A stretch of 64,000 nucleotides of DNA, taken from contig CM053794.1 in NCBI GenBank assembly GCA_028671895.1, positions 40,936,501 to 41,000,500 of the forward strand. Reading direction: 5' to 3'. Position numbers and translations under genes: made by a program. The DNA is from Oenanthe sinensis. Its lineage: Eukaryota; Streptophyta; Magnoliopsida; Apiales; Apiaceae. Below are positions 49,101 through 59,917 of the stretch, one piece after another (position 1 is the stretch's first letter; every line of letters begins with the position of its first letter). Below the pieces are notes generated by a model. The model was not told where the DNA came from and did not search any database. It saw only the letters and a list, made by a program, of their open reading frames with translations.

Positions 49101-49903
49101 ACTGCTCAACCAAAGCTCAACCAAACTAATATAATTAGAATTTTCTCTCTTCCCTGCCTCAGCTCAACTACTAGTTCTCTGAACCCTCATTATTCGTATA
49201 TCTCATTATTCGTATATTAGGTTTTGCTAGTCACTAGGACCGACACAATCACACCCAGCAAACATGTTAAGTTGGTTGGAGTACAGTAAATTTATATAGT
49301 TGTGACTTGTGGTTAAAACTGTCAAGAATAAGGACTTAAGGAGTGAATGAGCTGTGACAAAGGTGCTCCTAGTGCTAGAAAAGGTTTAAGAGCACGTTTT
49401 TGACCTCACTCCCCCCTATACTTGAAGTAAGAAAGGGTTGGAAAGGGTTAGATGGATGAAACCTTACCCCTACTCCAAGTACTACTACAAACAGTCGAGA
49501 GGCTGATTATATAATGGGATTTATTTAAAGTACAAATATATATTTTAAATTAAACAGACCTTACCCCTACTCCAAGTACTACTACAAACAGTCGAGAGAC
49601 TGATTATATATTGGGATTTATTTAAAGTACAAATATATATTTTAAATTAAACAGAGATTCAAACTTGTGTAGAACAGATTTATAAAAGCCGTAGAACCAA
49701 CCATTCTCGTCAATCATAATGTCTAATAAGTACATTTGCAAGAACTTTTATGCTATAATCCAGTGTTCTGACTAATCAGTTTTTTCCTTTTGCTGTTTTT
49801 CTAATCTACCCCTTTGTCCCAGGTGTATTGGGATGATGCTTCAAAACAGGTTTACTATGGAAATTCTGTTACATCGGGGACAACTTGGATTAGACCAAGT
49901 TAG
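43148..49903 (+). CDS. Two-WW-domain protein, formin-binding protein 4-like
   Basis: Ten exons (43148-43226, 43855-43947, 44488-44612, 45573-46372, 46513-47780, 48078-48157, 48257-48349, 48429-48502, 48916-49048, 49823-49903) join in phase to 941 residues. WW domain 1 lies around residue 189-220 (SGWKMVLHEESNQYYYWNT, then TGETSWNVP). WW domain 2 is at the extreme C-terminus (LPSGWQVYWDDASKQVYYGN, then TTWIRP), split between the last two exons. Between them are an acidic low-complexity region, a coiled segment (HCEKKFKQLESAISDEVLQF) and proline clusters with acidic spacers (PPPPDDDWIPPPPDDE) that could bind WW or SH3 domains. Basic KRKRARLMKK near the end suggests a nuclear signal. FNBP4-type proteins associate with spliceosomes and formins in animals; the plant role is unknown to me. 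Exon 2 is duplicated at 58529-58621. Confidence 0.88.
45019..45113. repeat. Hairpin with about 38-bp arms in WW-gene intron 3
   Basis: Arms AATTTTTTTCTTAGTGCTGT (45019 onward) and its complement ending at 45113 pair perfectly over about 21 bp, continue through an internal loop, and pair again over CAACATACTA/TAGTATGTTG. The terminal loop is about 18 bases. It is a small foldback element or a potential small-RNA precursor in the sense pre-mRNA. Confidence 0.7.
49461..49654. repeat. 97-bp tandem duplication in the last WW-gene intron
   Basis: Two adjacent copies (49461-49557, 49558-49654) starting ACCTTACCCCTACTCCAAGT, differing at about two positions. A recent tandem duplication of non-coding intron sequence. 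Confidence 0.9.
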
Positions 49904-51856
49904 ATTAGAAGCGTATTAAAAAAAGATTTGACAGTTATGCATTACCCATTTTGTTGTAGTTCCTATAAATGTTAATGCACTACTTGCTCAGTCTGAGTGT
50001 CAATATGATAAGGTTGGTTTTTTTGGTTGTCAATTAGAACTGTTTTCTCATATGTATTTAATTTGGAAGTAGCTTATTAAACAACTCAGTGTAGCTTTGT
50101 AACTATTGGTTAAAACACGCCACAAATTACAAGCCACAAGATGCAGCAGAATTGTTGAGCTAGGATAGAATTCTAATTTATATATTTTGAAATTTTAATG
50201 CTCATATATAATTCAAAAATATTATGTAGTATGTTACTTGAACTTTATTAAAGTGTAAAGTTCAATTTGCCTTCCTAATAGATTCAAATATCAAATAAAT
50301 TAAGTTATATTTTTATCCACTAAAATGAGATTTCAAATTAACAAAAAACTACTTATAAGTTGTATATTTTGTTAATTTTTTAAGAGAAAAAGGAATCTAA
50401 GATGTATTTTAGGTAATTTTCTAAGATTTTAATATAAAATAGTAGTATGTTAATAAAATTTTAGATGAATTATGATATTATAAAAATACATTTTCCATGT
50501 TTGTATATAAAATTCATTATATCTCACCTAACTTATCTAAAATGTATCTTAGGTTCCCTAATCTATTTTTTTAATTCACAAGTACGGTGGTTCATATAAT
50601 ATGTTTGAAGCATTTTAATTATTTTTAAAAATGAAATCTAATTAAAAATATTTGACCATTCTAATTTAAATATTAAAGATCTTTGAGACTTACTTAGACT
50701 CAATATTAAACTGATATTAACGGTTTTAATTATTAAAAACTTACTTAAATGACCATAATTATATTAAAAATCTATTTTAATTATAACAAATAGAAATATT
50801 TTAATTTGATTACATACTTCCATAAAATCTGATTAACGCAGTCTATAATTTCAACAAAAGAGAAGGGATTTCCAGACGTTCCACACACACCTACCTACAT
50901 ACAGACATCTTTATATATAATTTATACACATCAAAGCACCATAACTTGACTGCTGAAATATTAGCAAAACGTGAATATGGGAAAATTTTATCGAGAAAGA
51001 ACGGTAATACAGGAGATTAAAAATGTATATGTGAGAATTACAAGGATTTGAAATCTGAATTGGCCTACGCAGAGCATGAAACTTCTAGTCATAGTCGTAT
51101 GAGTTGGCCCAGTGATAAATAGTCGTATGAGTTGGCCCAATGATAAAAAGTTTGTACCGGCCTTAAGAACGAAATGCCACTGATTTTATCAATAGTACTC
51201 TGAAGAAAAAGAGAGATGCTGCTGCTACCACGGTGATCAGAGAATCTATCATTTCTGGTGGGGTTGAAGATGTGTGCGGAGAGGATAATGCCACCGAAGA
51301 TCGGTTGGCTTGTCTCTGTTGCAATAGTTGGGTTGAGCTAAAACTGCCCTTTGATATGTGCCTTGTGTCAATGATAGTTGACAATTGTACTACAGTGGGA
51401 TTACTTGAAAAGATGATTAAAAAGAAGACAGAAAAAGGTGAAGATAATGGGAGTTTCAAGAAAATAAACGGTGGGATAGATTCTAGTGAAAGGGTGAAGG
51501 AGAATACTGTTTCTTTACCTTTGAAAAAAAGCTTCATTGGTTAGAAGGCATGAGACATCAATATGGGTAAAAATATAGAAAACTACAAATATAATTTCAC
51601 CCCAGCTGATGGTGTTAAATTGCATTTGGCAAGGTTTTTTTTAAGTACAAAATATTCATTATGCTAGATACCAAACTAGGTGTACACAACGTGCACTAGT
51701 TTAAAGTACACATCCTGCACTTAACTCGAAATGGAATGAAACGAAAACAAAACTGAACTATGATGCGATTTAAGCACAATTGAACTGTATTCAAACCCTC
51801 AATCCCCCGCATTTTATGAACAAGTTACATTTCCTGTCAGTACACTAAGCTGATAT
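49904..51856. other. Intergenic region with one orphan open frame
   Basis: AT-rich 3' flank of the WW gene. About 51171-51541 (+) is an open frame preceded by a stop, with the ATG-like start at about 51233. It reads ATTVIRESIISGGVEDVCG, then LACLCCNSWVELKLP and a lysine-rich tail. I recognise no domain. It could be a decayed gene fragment. The convergent gene's 3' UTR probably covers part of it. Confidence 0.35.
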
Positions 51857-54321
51857 TCAATTCCCATAATCCTCTCCTTTTTCTTTGTTCTTCAGCAAAC
51901 CTATAAAAAGAAGAAACAAAAAAAAGAAGAATCCCCCTGACCAACCACCTCCCCCGCCTCCACCGCCGCCGCCACCGCCTCCACGTGGAGGAAGCCCTGA
52001 TCCGCCATCATCAAGCGATGGAGTCTTCGACTTCCCTACAACATTTGAACCCATTTTTATGTACAAATATAATCCACATATCTCATGAATGCAACAACTA
52101 AATATTCTTCACTAGTTTTTATATTCACATATCTCGGTCCAATATTAGATCAAAGCAAATGACTGAAGATTTGTGCCCTTAGCTTTGTATTTGGTTCGTG
52201 CCTACACCAAAGCTGATCATGTCCATGCATGATGCATTAAAATTTTCTAAATATCCCTTTTTAATTTATTGATTTTTCAGTATATATAATGTTAAAAGTT
52301 CCACAATCCTGAGGGAATCACCTTTATGTGGAACAAGACTTATGGTGGCTGACTGTTGCCGACGGGTGAGAGGTTTGGTCTGCGTTGCGACACATGTTGA
52401 ACTCTGCAAAAGCAAGGAAATCATACCAATCTAAGTAGCTATGAAAATGTAGTCTAATCACAAAACAAATTTAGGTACGGTACTCCAAGGTTTTTTTCTA
52501 TTTCAACATGTAAAATTCAAATCTACAAGACTCGTGCAGGTAGTTACTTGGTGGAAATGTATGAAGCTGTGTGAAATTATTCCACATTATATAATTCAAT
52601 AGTAAAATCAACTTACAAAAGCAGCAGCGCATACTGCAGAAGCAGAACTTGTTTTTCTAGAATGTGAGAAGGCTCCTCTTATACCAAATTGAGGAGGCTG
52701 GATGTGAAACGGTCTGAACTTTACCGAGTGATTGTTTATGTGATGCGAATTGAACTTTTGACAGACCATATTCAGTATGTTTGGTTTGCCTCCCAACTGT
52801 GCTTGCTGTTAAAAACAATAACATGCATATTTAACCCAAAAGAAAAATTCAAAATCATAAAATCTGCCTATAAACCAAAAGTTCATGTTAAGGCAACAGG
52901 AAACACGAGTGCTCAATTCATTTCAATAAAGAGGTAGATTGCACTATCAGTTTTTCACATTATAAACATATCTTATCCGTTAATCAACATGCGGTAGCAT
53001 TTAACAAACATTCTTATTTCATATAGTTTTATAAGAAAAAGAATTGTTGACTTGCAACATGAGATCCTCCATCTCTGACCTAAAATACTCGACTCCAGGT
53101 AAACTATTTTAAGCCTAACTCAAAGCGAAATTCAAATTAAACAGGAAGGTAAAAATAAAAACAGAAAAAAAGTAATGTATATTGTATAGTTGTCACGTAT
53201 AGCAAGATGATAGGTACATAGTGCATAGAAGAAAAAAGAACAAACAGAACAGAAGAATGAAAAGCATAACAAAAGGAGACACTACATTTTGTTGGCTCGC
53301 AGTTGCGAATTGCAATGCTCTCTCCTCAGTCTAAATAACTCAAATATTTACCTTGAATAACAACTTTCCAAATAAATATTTGCAAACCTTCAATATGATG
53401 CTAGTGACAAGGCTCCCCTTATTATATCTATGCAAGTGCAGATATGTAGTAGTGTTAATACATGAGATTATCATCTCAATGGAGGAGCAATTACTGAAGG
53501 TAGAGGGAAAGAGTGCCCACACAACTACACAAACAGGCTAATTCCGACTCCAAAAGTGAATTACTGGACTCCTATATTTCTCTATTAAGGCTCAGACATA
53601 GGTCTTCAAATTTTGGATGGAAGTTCCGTCATTTCCAAAACTGGCTACCTTTTTTAGCTAAAAGAATGTGAAGAAGACGTAGTCTTGCAGATCGAATAGT
53701 TGATCATTCTATGCCCGAGACAATCAATACTATTGGTTTGGGTAAATGCAAGACCTTTTTATAAATTATAAAAAGTCTATTGGTCTTGTGAACTTGTTTA
53801 GTCATTATGGAGGTTTTAAAAGTTTTAGATGTGTGGCCAGGGGCTTTAAAATACAACCCTCTGGATATCAATGATCAGTACTCTATTCAATATTTAAGAT
53901 GTTGGTTTGAACAATGATCAGTTTCTAATCCTAATGATAAAGTTCAAGTGTGGGTTAGATATACTTGCATTCCCTTGTTATATTGGACTGTGAAAGGAAT
54001 TTGTTTGATTGGTTTTGTTGTTGGTAAACCTATTGGTTTGTCTAAAATCACTTATAAAGAATGAAGCTATATATGGATGAAGTTGTGGTGCTTGTGGAAA
54101 CGGGTGCTCTGGATCCTAGGCCTGTAATATTAATATTAATATAAATATTAAAATTACCAAAAAGAAAGAGACATGAAATAAAAAAGAAGCTAGATTGTAT
54201 GTGGAAGTAGCAGTTGTGGGGACACACCTAAGGCTAAACTGGTAGCAGTAGTAGCACCGAAGCAGCAACACAACCTGTGATCAACAGGGCTAGGCATAGG
54301 AATTCCACTCAGTGTCATCAT
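51857..54321 (-). CDS. Glycine-rich single-pass membrane protein, tandem copy 1
   Basis: Four exons (54321-54228, 52801-52617, 52403-52322, 52035-51857) give 179 residues. The start MMTLSGIPMPSPVDH fits a Ser/basic-rich, acid-poor N-terminal region that could be a plastid or mitochondrial presequence. The C-terminal exon encodes GKSKTPSLDDGGSGLPP, a run of 12 Gly, one strongly hydrophobic segment (FFFFLFLLFIGLL) and a charged tail (KNKEKGEDYGN). This C-terminus resembles small plastid inner-envelope proteins such as Arabidopsis At1g42960, from memory, so I propose an organelle membrane location; function unknown. Exon 2 must start at an AAG acceptor: the CAG four bases upstream, homologous to the one used by copy 2, gives a stop at once. 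Copy 1 also has one extra A inside exon 2 relative to copy 2, and the shifted acceptor compensates for it. Confidence 0.65.
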
Positions 54322-55200
54322 CTTTGATGGCTCGAATCACCTGAACAAATTCAAATTTTAATGAGTATAAATTAACCATGAGTTTGATGAACAAATTTTA
54401 TTCAGTAAAAAAAAACAGTAAATCCAAAAATTCCACCCAAATGTGCCGGTTTGAACATGCACATAAAAAACCCTAGCCCAAGTGCCCAACAACATAACAT
54501 ATATATAATAGACATGTAGTAAACATATAAGCAAGCATCTTGTATAATACTCCTAATTAATATTATTATTTGTATTTTATTCGTTTAATATTTTATTATA
54601 TGTAAATGTATTATTGCCTCATTTGTATCTCAAATGTTTTATAATACAATTTTTCTTCCGATCGTCGCAATTTATATATGTGTCTAAGGTGTATGTATAT
54701 GTTGTTTCTTTTTATGGTCAAATTATTGAATTTTGACTGCAATTTATAATTTATTTTTATATAATTTTAAGAAAAAATATTCAAAAATAAATTTTGAATT
54801 TATATAATGAATTTTGAATTTTTAAAATAATAAATAAATTATTCATTTTAAGAAAAATATATGTATTTTTATATTTTTAAAAAATAAATATTTGTTTTAA
54901 AAATGTAAGGCTAAATTTATTTTTCAAAATAAAAAATAAGTTACTTATTTTATTTTTTAAAAAGTACATACTTCTTATTTTCAGAAAGGAAACAAACTTT
55001 CACTTATAAATTTAGGCACCTCTCTCAGCTGATTGAAACCAGCTTATGTTAGTGTTGTTATAGCAACGAGTAACTAGGCGGTTTGAAGCAAAACTGTATA
55101 GTATATTAGTATTTCACACCCTCAATTACCAAGCATATTAGTTGATAATCTCAGTCAAAAATATTTGCATGCATGTTAAGCTGATATTTATATACTCAAT
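54322..55200. other. Spacer between the tandem glycine-rich genes
   Basis: AT-rich, with no gene. It contains the promoter of copy 1 and the 3' UTR of copy 2. Confidence 0.6.
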
Positions 55201-57590
55201 CTACATGTTCCACCTATTAATTACTTTCATACGTTCATCCTCCTCCTCTTCCTCCTTGATCCTCTTCTTCTCTTTTTTCCTATCCCTAAATAAACCAAAA
55301 AATACTCGAACTGCAAAAAATAACAAGTCCCCTGCCCAGTTGTGTCTGTTACCACCTCTCCATCCACCGGGAAGACCCCCATCTTCGCCACGATAATACT
55401 TATATTTCCTGCCGCCTCCCCCTCCCCCGCCACCAGGAGGAAGCCTACCACCACCATCCTCAAGTGATGAAGATTCGGATTTCCCTACAATGCAAACAAT
55501 AATTTTAGGCACTTTTACATTCTGCATAATTCATCAACCCAACAACCAAATATTTTACGCTACTAGTTTTTTGTTTTCATAATTTAGACCGTATTAGATC
55601 AATTTAAAATCCTGTAATGCTGTAGAAAATCACCTCTATATGGAGAAACAGTTAAAGTGGATGTCTGTAGCCGTCCAAGTGTAAGAGGTTCAGTCTCCAT
55701 TACAACACATGTTGAATTCTGCAGAAGCAAATACATAGTACAGTATCAAGATTAATTAGTCCTTAAGAAAAGGTAGTGGATGCATGAAATAAACCTAATT
55801 ATAAGGTGAAGTACTTCAATGTTCTTTTCTATTTCAACAGTATGCGTAATTATTTCACATTACTTGATTATTAAATAGTAAAGTCAACTTACGAAAGCAG
55901 CCGCGCATATTTCTAAAGCACAAGTAGAACTTGCTTTGCTAAAATGTGAGATGGTTCCTCGTCTACCAAATTGATGAGACTGGATGTGGAGCGGTCTGAA
56001 ATTTAATGAATGCTTTCTAACATGACATGAATTGAACTTCGACGGACCATATTCAATCTGTTTTGTATGTCCCGTCTGGCCATGAGGAAGCGAGAGACAT
56101 TTGCCAGTGCTGACCTGGATCTCGGGTGACGGAATAAGGCGGTCAGTGACTCTGGTGACACTGTTCGCTGTTGACAAATAAAATAATATGAATATTTAAG
56201 CCAAAACCAAAAAAATTCAGAAGTTACAAATCTGCCAAAAGACAAAAGTTGAAGTTCAATAGAAAACAGAACTACTTGATTCTTTTCAACAAAGATGAAA
56301 ATGACACACTTCTTGAATTGCAATATTGATTTTCTTCGTTTTAAAATTTTATTATCCACTAATTATCAGAATTTACAAACATCCTGTTTTAATGAAGTTT
56401 ACAAGGAGAAAAATACATTATCTGAAACAATTAAATATGATGATTAAATAAAGCAAGTGGATAGTTCTAAGTAGATGAAGTAACAACTAACAAGCAGAAC
56501 AGAGGAATCAAAAGCATAAAACAAGGAGAAACTACCTAGGTGGCCTACAGTGTACTAACTGCAATACACTCCTTGCTCTCTACACACATGCCATATCTCA
56601 TTTTGAGATGGTGACTTCCCAAGTAAAGTTCCGACTCCAAGAGTGATTGCAGCATCCTATATTGCTAAATTGAGTTTCAGATACAGGTTTTAAGTATCCT
56701 GAATGCAAGCCCCATCAGTTACAAAACTGGGCAGCTCATTGCTCCGAAGTTTGAGTTAATGAGGCCAATGAAGGAATGCCTGAGAAAAGGTCAATCTTGC
56801 AGATCGAATAGTTGATCATTGCATTCTTGTGACAAACAAACTAATGGTTTGCGTAAAAGTAAGAATTTTTCAGAAACAATAGGAAGTTTTAAAAGTGTCC
56901 AAGCATAAGCCTTCAATGTTGAAAATTAAGCTCTCTATCATTGCCCGCCAAAGCTTGCAACATCAGAAGTTGTAGAAGAGGACACAATGAAAGAACATTG
57001 CCGATACAAGCTAGGTATCGAGAGAGATTGTTATCATGAAGTATATTGTTGCGGTATCTTTAAATACTGCAAGACCCTCAAATATGAACTGATTGGTGGA
57101 AATATTAGCTCAGGGAAATTTGCAATATCACACGATTCTGTACAAAACTTGACTTGAGAAGGTGCCAAGCTTAACATGACAGCACAATGTTAAGCATTCC
57201 CACCACCAGAAAAAGTATAATGTCTTTAAGAGGATTGGTTTTCCCTAGAGGACTAGCAGCACTACTTGTTGCATTCAATATATTTATTTAGTTTACTAAT
57301 GAGACATATTAGGATAAACTAGAAAAATGATAAATAGCTAAAATTATTTATTCAAGATCATTGCACTATAATTCAAGGCGGGGAAATAGTGGTAGATGAG
57401 CTAATTTTAAATGCATAATAGAGTATCTCTTAACAAACAAAAAGTTATACATAATACTAATTAAGAACATGAATTAAAACTGTGGAATTTAGTAGTTGCA
57501 GGACACACCTATGGCTAAACCGGTAGCAACAGAACAACAGAACACTTCCAAGAATCTCTGATCAACAGGATTTCCAGTCGATGTCATCAT
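55201..57590 (-). CDS. Glycine-rich single-pass membrane protein, tandem copy 2
   Basis: Four exons (57590-57509, 56167-55893, 55718-55634, 55484-55201) give 241 residues, starting MMTSTGNPVDQRFLEVFCCS. Exon 2 is longer than in copy 1 by an internal segment (VTRVTDRLIPSPEIQVSTG...). Shared core: KFNSCHVRKHSLNFRPLHIQ, GRRGTISHFSKASSTCA, NSTCVVMETEPLTLGRLQTS, GKSESSSLEDGGGRLPP. The Gly run is shorter and is followed by a unique KYKYYRGEDGGLPGGWRGGN, a hydrophobic LLFFAVRVFFGLF and a long charged tail (RDRKKEKKRIKEEEEEDE). Same orientation and unit size (about 3.3 kb) as copy 1, with upstream blocks also alignable (for example near 53690 and 56810), so this is a tandem duplication with diverging C-termini. 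Likely plastid or mitochondrial membrane; function unknown. Confidence 0.68.
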
Positions 57591-58215
57591 CTTGTTGTAT
57601 TCGCTGAAAGATATCACTGATCACCTGAATAAATTTAGATGTTGATATAAACATATCCACTCAATATATAGATCAAATTTTTAGGAAAAAAAAATAAGAA
57701 TTAATAATAAACCCAAGTTTTTGATATCTTTCTTATTAGGTTTAGACTTTAAAGTGGGAGCAAGAGAAAACCAAAACATGCCCTTATGGACCGATCGTAT
57801 TTTTCAACTTATAAGTTGCTCGGAGATAAAAACAAACGGATGTACCAGTAAAGATGCATTAGGTTCGAAGTATATAAGAATAGGAATACTCATGCAGGGT
57901 AATGGTGTTCAACATACATGGTATTTACTATTTTGAATTAGATGCAAATACATATATGTATATAAGATTGAATAAAAGCACGTAAATCATAAATCTTCAA
58001 GAAACATGACAGTGCCAACGGTGAAAGAATTGCTTACCCTGCTGTTTAATGAATCTGTGAACTCTAAGCATATGGACACTGTTTCTAATATTTATATTTT
58101 TAAATTTCTATTTAAGAGTTACTTTAGAATTATACTATGGCATCCTACAATCCTACTGCATCCTATTTAAAATTAACTTTCATCCTTTTATGACTCTAAT
58201 TCGATATTATATATA
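57591..58215. other. Upstream region of glycine-rich copy 2
   Basis: No gene. Frame 57721-57936 has no domain. AT content rises toward the insertion target at 58216. Confidence 0.5.
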
Positions 58216-58300
58216 ATGGATATTAATTTCAATTTAATATTTACCATCAATCCTAATACAATATTAATTCTATATTTTATTACTGTATAAATTATTTTTA
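58216..58300. repeat. Left copy of an 85-bp target duplication
   Basis: Matches 59104-59188 with about three mismatches (shared start ATGGATATTAATTTC, shared end ATTATTTTTA). It directly flanks the inserted WW-gene fragment. Confidence 0.9.
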
Positions 58301-59100
58301 TACTAATGTGCTTGCAGTTTGCGAAAATTTGAACTCCAAAATTCGAAACGATCTAGGATTTTAATGCAGTATTTACTTTTAGTTGGATTTAATGTGCGTA
58401 ACTGCTAACAGTTATATATTTTGACGACATATATTTTGGTAAATTGATGCAACTGATATTGAGTTTTTTTGTTAAGAATGTTTCGGATTGGCGCTTTTTT
58501 CTTTAATATGTTTACTTTGTGCTAATAGGAGTTTTGGGTGGGCCTTCAGCTAGAGGTGAAGTTGGAAGCAATGGCAATTCCAAAAACCCTTCCGGATCAC
58601 CCAATTCACCATCTTCTTCAGGTGGGTTCCGTCAATTTTCTTCAAAGGACTGGTCTATGTAGAGACGACATGACATGAATTGACCGCCTTATATTGGCGG
58701 CATTATTGATTTACTTTGTACAAGACTTCTTGTTTGCCCTGTTTATTGGTAGTTCAATTGCTCATCAGATCCTGTTGGCCGTGACTCATTGATTCAATGA
58801 ATGAACTCCTGAATTGTTGTATCCTTATTTTTTTCCCGGCTTCAAGGCGTTTCGGAGACCCCAACACGTCTGTGTTCCGTCTGGGGTTCGTATGTCTCTG
58901 GCTTTATTTGCTTATTCATCACTAACAATATTTCATATGTTTTACAGGCTGTGAAGACTGAAGAATCAACCTTAATTGCGATTGTTGGATTCTATTCTAA
59001 TTTTACAACAACTATTTTGAACGATATGAGCTTTTAAAAGCTTCTAATTATATTCAGTTGTATGCTTTCGGAAATGGTGGAGGTATAAAGTTGGTAGCTT
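58291..59100 (+). pseudogene. Inserted 810-bp fragment of the WW-domain gene (intron 1, exon 2, intron 2)
   Basis: Nearly identical (about 98%) to 43615-44426: the end of intron 1, all of exon 2 (copy at 58529-58621, no changes in its 93 bases) and the first part of intron 2. Splice sites are intact, but no promoter, start codon or neighbouring exon came with it. Same orientation as the donor, about 14.7 kb downstream. A handful of substitutions and a 2-bp deletion separate the copies, so the event is recent. Confidence 0.95.
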
Positions 59101-59103
59101 CTT

Positions 59104-59188
59104 ATGGATATTAATTTCTATTTAATATTTACCATCAATCCTAATACAATATTAATTCTATATTTTATTATGGTATAAATTATTTTTA
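59104..59188. repeat. Right copy of the 85-bp target duplication
   Basis: Begins ATGGATATTAATTTC three bases after the inserted fragment ends, so a CTT filler lies at this junction. Confidence 0.9.
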
Positions 59189-59917
59189 CACAGCGTTTAA
59201 AATCATCCGGTAACTATTATTTTGAAACAAGTATGTCTTTTATTTAAAACATACACTAGCTATATTGAGAACTTTATATCTTTTGAATAATACCTGGAAA
59301 ACACAATTATAAAATATTTTTCACTTTAAAATTTGTCATGTATTTTAAGTTGCATAAAAAATATAACTTCAAATTTTAATTAAAAAATTATATATTTATA
59401 TATTTATTTAAAAAAAGAAAATTAAAAAAATATGCACCTTTGGGACAGTATATTTAAACTTCATTGCAAGTAAAAAAGAAGATACAGGTAACTGCGCAAA
59501 AACAAAAAAGAAGATGCATAGGTAACAAGCCACACTGGCCAATATGATTTAAATTCATCTGAACAGGTGGAGTTGAAATTCATATAAAACCAATGAGATA
59601 CAGCATTCTACAAGGAAACTTCACAATAATTAGCTAGAGATAGAAAATAGAAATGATCTATGAACTATTAAACACGACAGACAATATATAACTAAGCCCA
59701 GGATACATTGTACAATCAAAAAAATTACTAACAGGTTGTAGGCTCCCGCATCAGCAGGTCCGAAGAAGGTCCCAATAAATAGATATAGACAATCGATAGA
59801 ACACAGATGATGGTTATGCGAGGGCCTTTCCAATTTCCATCCAGCATTTCTGATCAAGAATTTCCGAGCAAACCTAAGTAATATACATGAGTTCTTCAAC
59901 TCAATTGAAACTGGTTT
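59189..59917. other. Intergenic region and presumed 3' UTR of the TMEM245-like gene
   Basis: AT-rich to about 59500, then more complex sequence likely to be the 3' UTR of the minus-strand gene. The frame at 59630-59899 (-) lies within it and shows no family. Confidence 0.5.

Noticed and set aside
51885..52088. Proline-rich open frame on the plus strand
   Set aside because: Complement of the 12-Gly run in glycine-rich copy 1; the minus-strand exon has proper splice sites and a homologue.
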